DNA from: Candidatus Omnitrophota bacterium
Lineage (GTDB): Bacteria; Omnitrophota; 4484-213
DNA: 8,244 nt
NCBI GenBank assembly: GCA_030640885.1
Contig: DAOWIN010000124.1
Location: 1-8,244, forward strand
Reading direction: 5' to 3'
The translations under genes and the position numbers were made by a program. Under the pieces are notes generated by a model, which did no database searches, was not told the DNA's origin, and worked only from the letters and a program-made list of their open reading frames with translations. Shown in pieces: positions 6,001 to 8,244 of this stretch; the first letter of the stretch is position 1, and each line of letters begins with the position of its first letter.

Positions 6001-8244
6001 CTTCATTCTCCACTCTTTGCTTAGCAACAACTTCAATAAGTTTTTCGGTAAATAAAATGGCGAGTGTTAGGGCGGGATATTTTTCATCATCCAAGAAATC
6101 TTCTTTGTTGAGAAAAAAATAAATAGAGTTGTGTTCTGCGACAGCACAAGTAATCTGCTTTGCTGGCGGCGCCCTTTCTCCCATTTCAATACGAACTATA
6201 TCCTTTCTTTCAATCTCCTGTTCGAAATTTAACTTTCCTAAATCTGTGGGCAAATCTATCTCTGGATAATCCTTGATAATAGCAACTACCTGCTCAATTT
6301 TATCCCTCTCTTCTTCACTTATATCCCGCCAATCCTCAATATCACCGCGCAGTAGATATCCTCTTTTATCCTTCCGAGTTAGGTTTATCTCCTTTAGAGC
6401 GCCAAACACTTCCTCCAAATCTTCTCCAGCGCCGACAACATCCCTTACTGCCTCAATTCCGAAATGACTAATATAATCCAATGCCCCCTTCTGAGAAACC
6501 ATATCCAAATCCAAAAGCAAGCTTTTTATCCAAACGCTCAAAGGATTTTCCACAACCTGCCGGCCGATAATCTCAGCCATTTCTGCCGCTTTGTTCGCAT
6601 CTAATGCCTCTAAATCTGTAATTGGAATAACTTTTCTCCCCTTAGGGCTTAATTTAATCGCTTCATATAACGCATCTGCGGTTTCTTCAATGGAAAAAGG
6701 ATCAACGCCTATAGCACCATCCCTTAATTCAGGGTATGCCCCCATTGTGCGTGAAGCAACTAATATAGCAGGCTCAAGCATAAAATCTTCATCATCAAAG
6801 CGTTTAATTATGCCTTCGGTTAAATTTCTAAGCACATCTGGTTTATTTAAAAAAGCCGTTTCTTTAGCAACGAGATTCATCCCATCGGCAAGGGCATTAA
6901 CTACACCAATATCGGCCACAGTAAGCGCGCTTAGAACTTCATGATAAGGTTTATTGTCTGCATAGAGAACCACAGTCGGCCAATCCTTATCAAGATAATC
7001 CTGAGCCGTCTCTGCAATGCCGTCCCATTCTGCCTCAGGCGAAAACTTTTTATTAATTTTTAAAACTAAATCTTTAATATCCTGCCGCAAATTGCGGTAG
7101 ATTTCTATCTCCTCCCGTGAAGGCACAAGCATGAGCGACATTTTAACTTTACCTACAAGTTCCGGATGTTCTTCTAAAAGCAACTCAAAAGCAAGCAACC
7201 TTTCAATCAGCCCTTTACTCAAGTCAACTCTTTCCACTCCCGCAATTAATATCGTATCCTCCATTTTCTTAGCCAATTTATAGGTATAAGATAGCCCTTG
7301 TTCGGAAATAGCAATAGATTGTATTTCATCTACATCTATAGAAATAGGGTAATTTTGGACAAGTGTTTCTCTTCCTTGGTAACGAACCAAATTATTTTTA
7401 AAATCTACATCTGCTTTAAGAAAATCGTGAACAAGATTTAAAAAATTCTCTTTGTAGCGGGCAATCTGAAAACCAATAACATCATTGGCAAGCATACTTT
7501 CCAGGATTTCACGCAGAATCGGCGCCGGGATACAATTCTTTACATATTCAGGCTTGGGCCAGGGGATGTGTATAAAATGCTCCATTTTCAATTCTGGACC
7601 TGCTTCTCTGAGATATTCGGGTAAAAGATAGTAATGATAATCTTGAATCATAAGTCTCGCTTGGGGAATATCTTTAACAAATTTTTCTATATCCTTTGCG
7701 AACCTAATATTTATTCTTTTATATCCATCTTCATAAGAGCTTCTCACATCTGGCGTGAATATTAGATTAGCCATCTGCAAAGAATCCTCCTCTACGGGCA
7801 CAGAAACAAGTTTATCTGCCATATAATGTTGGATAAGCCAAAGAACTGGATTAGCAAATTCATTATAATAAAGATGGTATTCTTTTTCTGGCAAATCTAC
7901 ATATTTCATATAAACATTTTCGCGGACCTCAATTATTTTATTACTCCTTGCAATGGCTCTTTCTGCTTCGTTCATCGGTGCGGCAAGTATAATTCCGCCT
8001 TTTAATCCTAATGCTCTATCCATAGATGAAGCAGCGCCGCCGGCTGGGCTTTTTATTTGAGCTTCAGCGTCAACTACTGAAATTTCAAATATAGGACGGT
8101 TGATAACAACCACTAATGGGCTTTCTCCTAAAGATTCTTTTATCTCGTCCAAATCTGTTTGAGCATCCTTTATCTTAATAAATTCACCATTTACTTTTAA
8201 CCCGGGCAACTGATTGAAAAAATCGGCTTTGCTAAGTCCATTTA
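1..8244 (-). CDS. Giant multi-domain glycosyltransferase/sugar-kinase protein, internal fragment (both ends open)
   Basis: One minus-strand frame is open across the whole window: 2,747 complete codons from 8242 down to 2, with no stop in my line-by-line check. The gene's start and stop both lie outside. In order it carries a GT20 trehalose-6-phosphate synthase module, a GT4 TreT-like module, a possible kinase-like region, a ROK sugar-kinase module, a P-loop uridine-kinase-type module and a nucleotidyltransferase-fold module. They are joined by helical or charged regions I do not recognise. No signal peptide or convincing membrane segment was seen, so a cytoplasmic protein is likely for this part. 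Each recognisable module has about the length of its free-standing relative, so this looks like a true fusion and not a run of decayed genes. The last ~13 residues before the left edge look out of frame (see the homopolymer at 40-45). Frame certainty is high; the overall function is inferred. Confidence 0.95.
2..445 (-). other. Nucleotidyltransferase-fold domain (pol-beta/MNT-like), residues ~2600-2734, cut by the window edge
   Basis: The core motif is at residues 2645-2662: SSFVKGT, then FGSDIDGLTV. It matches the family pattern GS-x-aRGT-x-GSDID-hydrophobic strand. D2657 and D2659 are the two metal-binding aspartates, and S2656 precedes them as usual. The first Gly-Ser of the pattern is Ser-Ser here (S2645-S2646). 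The preceding helix (KIKKDLHNLIEKINSKY) and strand (AGIIVKIGV) fit the fold. Family members transfer nucleotides to proteins, antibiotics or RNA ends, or act in toxin-antitoxin pairs; nothing here selects among these. The domain probably continues past the left edge. Its last residues look wrong in this frame, perhaps through a one-base loss at 40-45. Confidence 0.65.
40..45 (-). other. Homopolymer with suspected frame change in the giant gene
   Basis: On the minus strand this is a run of six A. After it, the open frame gives T-Y-M-R-R-Q-L-F-R-R-W-K-I, with clustered CGG/AGG/AGA arginine codons unlike the rest of the gene. Adding one A would give NLYASAVIQEMED, which has the composition and codon use of the preceding protein. 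A lost base (assembly error or real mutation) or slippage on the A run would explain this. With so little sequence left before the edge, it stays a suspicion. Confidence 0.4.
446..937 (-). other. Residues 2436-2599: unrecognised all-helical region
   Basis: About 164 residues of helix lie between the P-loop module and the nucleotidyltransferase-like module. Segments include KVIKESLNQILEEETYSRL, FYAQYFIIAAIMLDHSF, KTTALQLILALLQVFLF and NNWLVYISMLNLLNTLGY. The hydrophobic runs are mixed with polar residues and look like the core of a soluble helical bundle, not membrane spans. I do not recognise a family. Nucleotidyltransferase folds are often paired with helical domains, so this could be a partner bundle. 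Confidence 0.4.
938..1591 (-). other. P-loop kinase domain, uridine kinase/phosphoribulokinase type, residues 2218-2435
   Basis: Uridine kinases phosphorylate uridine or cytidine with ATP or GTP; phosphoribulokinase is a relative. The Walker A motif GASGGGKT at 2225-2232 (K2231) follows a hydrophobic strand. VILGQDNYLL (D2257, N2258) stands where uridine kinases have DDYY. QPIFDQVSRVR, with D2299, matches the PxYD...R substrate segment. VVVDGILAL (D2360) matches the EGILAL strand, with Asp for Glu. After it, YRIFINAPWKERL and LRASDKGESR fit the lid region with its arginines. The length of ~215 residues is that of a complete uridine kinase. Key residues for catalysis are present, so activity is plausible. 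Uridine is not proven as substrate, since superfamily members also use pantothenate, ribulose-5-phosphate or glycerate. Confidence 0.82.
1592..1726 (-). other. Residues 2173-2217: short linker between ROK and P-loop modules
   Basis: About 45 residues run from DKQMKMRIRPER through IDIDMDGQESVQKLAQEI to the first strand of the P-loop module. The second half looks like one amphipathic helix. No motif is seen. Confidence 0.5.
1727..2731 (-). other. ROK-family sugar kinase-like domain, residues 1838-2172
   Basis: ROK proteins are sugar kinases (glucokinase, fructokinase, ManNAc kinase) or repressors. The zinc-site signature CNCGMQGCFE is clear at 2008-2017 (C2008, C2010, C2015), with H1996 in place as the fourth ligand. 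The catalytic-Asp motif NDANAEA is at 1944-1950 with D1945. IAVPGPVD lies before it, and the adenosine-binding glycines (VILCGGMVQ, GG at 2108-2109) and the terminal CGAMGAALSAL are present. The ~335-residue length is right. Three other motifs are altered: the phosphate-1 motif DxGGT reads LISGSD (1846-1851), GTGxG reads RRGIG (1972-1976), and ExGH reads LETH (1993-1996). No helix-turn-helix precedes it, so it is a kinase type and not a repressor. Glucose would fit the neighbours, but activity is uncertain. Confidence 0.82.
2732..3262 (-). other. Residues 1661-1837: unrecognised region ahead of the ROK module
   Basis: The region begins with helices (ALREEVAKVKNLVALSPA, then SWHRVFREEMRDIG). 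It changes to an alternating, strand-like part (LVDIIIWIEQGSGEIVSETI; YIALCVNIRGEFLGARQVG; AKIDVGSFIEE) and ends with FFITVIDATMGKGMP. The second half looks like a small alpha/beta domain with four or five strands. I do not recognise a family and see no obvious catalytic motif. It may pack against the following ROK module, because there is no low-complexity linker between them. Confidence 0.4.
3263..3922 (-). other. Residues 1441-1660: possible atypical kinase-like region
   Basis: The clearest segment runs ITFSFSLNWGVD at ~1565-1576, then NGVDVRLFDFYEIT ending near residue 1592. N1572, NWGVD and F1587-D1588-F1589 resemble the catalytic-loop Asn and the metal-binding DFG-like Asp of the C-lobe of atypical protein or small-molecule kinases. 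Upstream is AILATKELYDVNIL (1487-1500) with K1492, which might be an N-lobe lysine, followed by a long helical stretch rich in Lys and Glu. Downstream are EGIAEWFLDRIKKEF and a W-G pair at ~1657. I see no glycine-rich loop and no clear HRD-like aspartate. The kinase reading is therefore tentative. It could equally be an unnamed domain shared among large proteins of this type. Confidence 0.3.
3923..4387 (-). other. Residues 1286-1440: charged linker with acidic Leu-rich start
   Basis: Directly after the GT4 module comes an acidic, leucine-rich stretch (ADLEDLEELLGAMPDLEK), then basic residues (LRKPEKERTPQSNRLINRL). A Pro-rich turn and the segment DEAEQSASFSFN (residues 1385-1396) follow, the latter encoded by the terminator-like hairpin at 4067-4088. 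Low complexity, alternating charge and lack of any familiar motif suggest a flexible connector, perhaps with a short helical hairpin at its start. I do not assign a function. Confidence 0.5.
4063..4088 (-). terminator. Terminator-like hairpin inside the reading frame (GCAA loop, U-rich tail)
   Basis: On the minus strand, CGAGGCGGA (4088-4080) and TCCGCCTCG (4075-4067) form a perfect 9-bp stem closing the tetraloop GCAA, a stable GNRA type. The tail TTTTCTTTT follows at 4066-4058. Outward pairing (A-T, then G-T and A-T) can lengthen the stem. This is the shape of an intrinsic terminator for transcripts of this gene, yet it is translated (DEAEQSASFSFN) and the frame stays open through it. It may be a weak terminator or attenuator overridden by translating ribosomes, a folded mRNA element, or chance. 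The structure is certain; the function is not. Confidence 0.35.
4388..5698 (-). other. GT4 domain: trehalose synthase TreT-like glycosyltransferase, residues 849-1285
   Basis: TreT-type enzymes make trehalose from an NDP-glucose and free glucose. This module has the GT-B layout of GT4. An N-terminal glycine loop preceded by INTTPQ (GGGVAE at 860-865) matches the GGGVAE loop typical of TreT. HDPQ follows at 953-956, WECHIP at 975-980, QVSRWDKLKG at 1067-1076, and the retaining-GT signature EEGYGLVVLEAL at 1192-1203. In that signature E1193 and E1201 form the EX7E pair. Next comes a GGIPLQI loop, then ENGFLV. The length of ~435 residues is that of a complete enzyme. HDPQ and WxCHI favour TreT over generic GT4 enzymes such as sucrose or LPS transferases, but acceptor choice in GT4 cannot be settled by reading. 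It follows a trehalose-6-phosphate synthase in the same chain, which supports a trehalose-linked role. Confidence 0.85.
5699..6622 (-). other. Residues 541-848: unrecognised, mainly helical interdomain region
   Basis: About 308 residues separate the GT20 and GT4 modules. Predicted by eye, the region is mostly charged amphipathic helix: KAAEMAEIIGRQV early, a long Glu/Asp/Lys-rich stretch, then a more hydrophobic run (ALTLAILFTEKLIEVV) followed by a segment containing IHEFAIVRADILQAL. No HAD phosphatase signature (DxDGT) is present, so it is not a trehalose-6-phosphate phosphatase of the fused plant or fungal type. The hydrophobic run is flanked by charges and is too short and interrupted for a convincing membrane helix. 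I do not recognise a family. It may be a structural spacer, a regulatory domain or a domain not yet described. Confidence 0.45.
6623..8125 (-). other. GT20 domain: trehalose-6-phosphate synthase (OtsA-like), residues ~40-540
   Basis: GT20 enzymes join UDP-glucose (or another NDP-glucose) to glucose-6-phosphate, giving alpha,alpha-trehalose-6-phosphate. Motifs in order are NRP at 48-50, AGG at 67-69, YYN..AN..LW at 125-135, QDYHYYLLP at 200-208, HIPWP at 225-229, NDVIGFQ at 253-259, GVERVDLSKG at 335-344, PSR ending at R376 and DGMNLVAKE at 453-461. Matched to E. coli OtsA as I remember it, Y76, W85, D130, H154, R262, K267, R300, D361 and E369 correspond to Y126, W135, D201, H225, R338, K343, R376, D453 and E461. 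Spacing is identical within the pairs I compared. All are present, so an active enzyme is likely. Differences from the usual motifs include QDYH for HDYH, PISID for PIGID and LADGMN for LRDGMN. The length of ~500 residues matches a full GT20 domain. No phosphatase domain follows. Confidence 0.93.
8126..8242 (-). other. Residues 1-39: segment ahead of the GT20 domain, not recognised
   Basis: These 39 residues precede the first GT20 strand, which appears to begin near the VVVIN run at 44-48. The segment is soluble and mixed hydrophilic (KADFFNQLPG, then NGEFIKIKDAQTDLDEIKES) and is not a signal peptide. It contains no in-frame ATG, and no ribosome binding site can be judged at the edge. It therefore continues an upstream part of the protein. 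A GT20 enzyme normally starts within a few residues of its first strand, so this piece is either the end of a preceding domain or a linker. Confidence 0.5.

Noticed and set aside
6000..6080. Hydrophobic stretch ALTLAILFTEKLIEVV considered as a membrane helix.
   Set aside because: It is interrupted by Glu and Lys and flanked by charged helices; a buried soluble helix is more likely.
6475..6535. LLLDLDM followed by further acidic residues, considered as a HAD phosphatase motif I after the GT20 domain.
   Set aside because: The required DxDGT/S pattern is absent and no motif II-III pattern follows, so a trehalose-6-phosphate phosphatase cannot be supported.
501..6944. Short open frames on the plus strand (61 to 131 codons) at several places, such as 501-845, 4053-4448 and 6591-6944.
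   Set aside because: All lie opposite the minus-strand giant frame, give Ser/Phe/Ile-rich low-quality proteins typical of antisense reading, and show no family motifs.
7082..7102. Inverted repeat CCGCA-AAT-TGCGG.
   Set aside because: Arms are only 5-6 bp with a minimal loop and no T-rich tail on either strand, and it codes normal GT20 sequence; expected by chance.
1..8244. Search by eye for tRNA, rRNA, CRISPR arrays, IS ends, attachment sites and promoters.
   Set aside because: Nothing resembling these was seen; every position is explained by the one coding frame.

Overview
The whole 8,244-base window lies inside one reading frame on the minus strand. Reading codons from the right edge (first full codon 8242-8240) to the left edge (last full codon 4-2), I found no in-frame stop over 2,747 codons. 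Neither a start nor a stop codon for the gene is in the window, so this is an internal piece of a giant gene. The short plus-strand reading frames are its antisense shadows. Residue numbers below count from the right edge: residue k has its highest base at 8245-3k.

The protein is a chain of enzyme-like modules, in N- to C-terminal order. Residues ~40-540 are a GT20 trehalose-6-phosphate synthase (OtsA-like) module with its full catalytic set. Residues 541-848 are an unrecognised, largely helical region. Residues 849-1285 are a GT4 glycosyltransferase resembling trehalose synthase TreT. Residues 1286-1440 are a charged linker whose DNA holds a terminator-like hairpin. Residues 1441-1660 are a possible atypical kinase-like region. 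Residues 1661-1837 are an unrecognised region. Residues 1838-2172 are a ROK-family sugar-kinase-like module with a kept zinc site but altered phosphate-binding motifs. Residues 2173-2217 are a short linker. Residues 2218-2435 are a P-loop kinase module of the uridine kinase/phosphoribulokinase type. Residues 2436-2599 are an unrecognised helical region. Residues ~2600-2734 are a nucleotidyltransferase-fold module.

The modules suggest sugar and nucleotide chemistry. A ROK kinase could make glucose-6-phosphate, the GT20 acceptor. A uridine kinase type could feed uridine nucleotides, and an NTP-transferase fold could act in activation or regulation. GT20 and GT4 could make trehalose-6-phosphate, trehalose or a related glycoside. 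This joint pathway is inference; only the domain identities are read from sequence. No trehalose-6-phosphate phosphatase (HAD) motif was seen in the window.

The organism cannot be fixed from this window. The DNA is visibly AT-rich, uses the standard bacterial code without conflict, and the protein is rich in Lys, Glu and Ile. Very large multi-domain genes of this sort are known from uncultivated bacteria such as Omnitrophota and related PVC-type lineages. That is my best guess, held at low to moderate confidence. No RNA genes, CRISPR arrays, insertion sequences or intergenic regions were seen.
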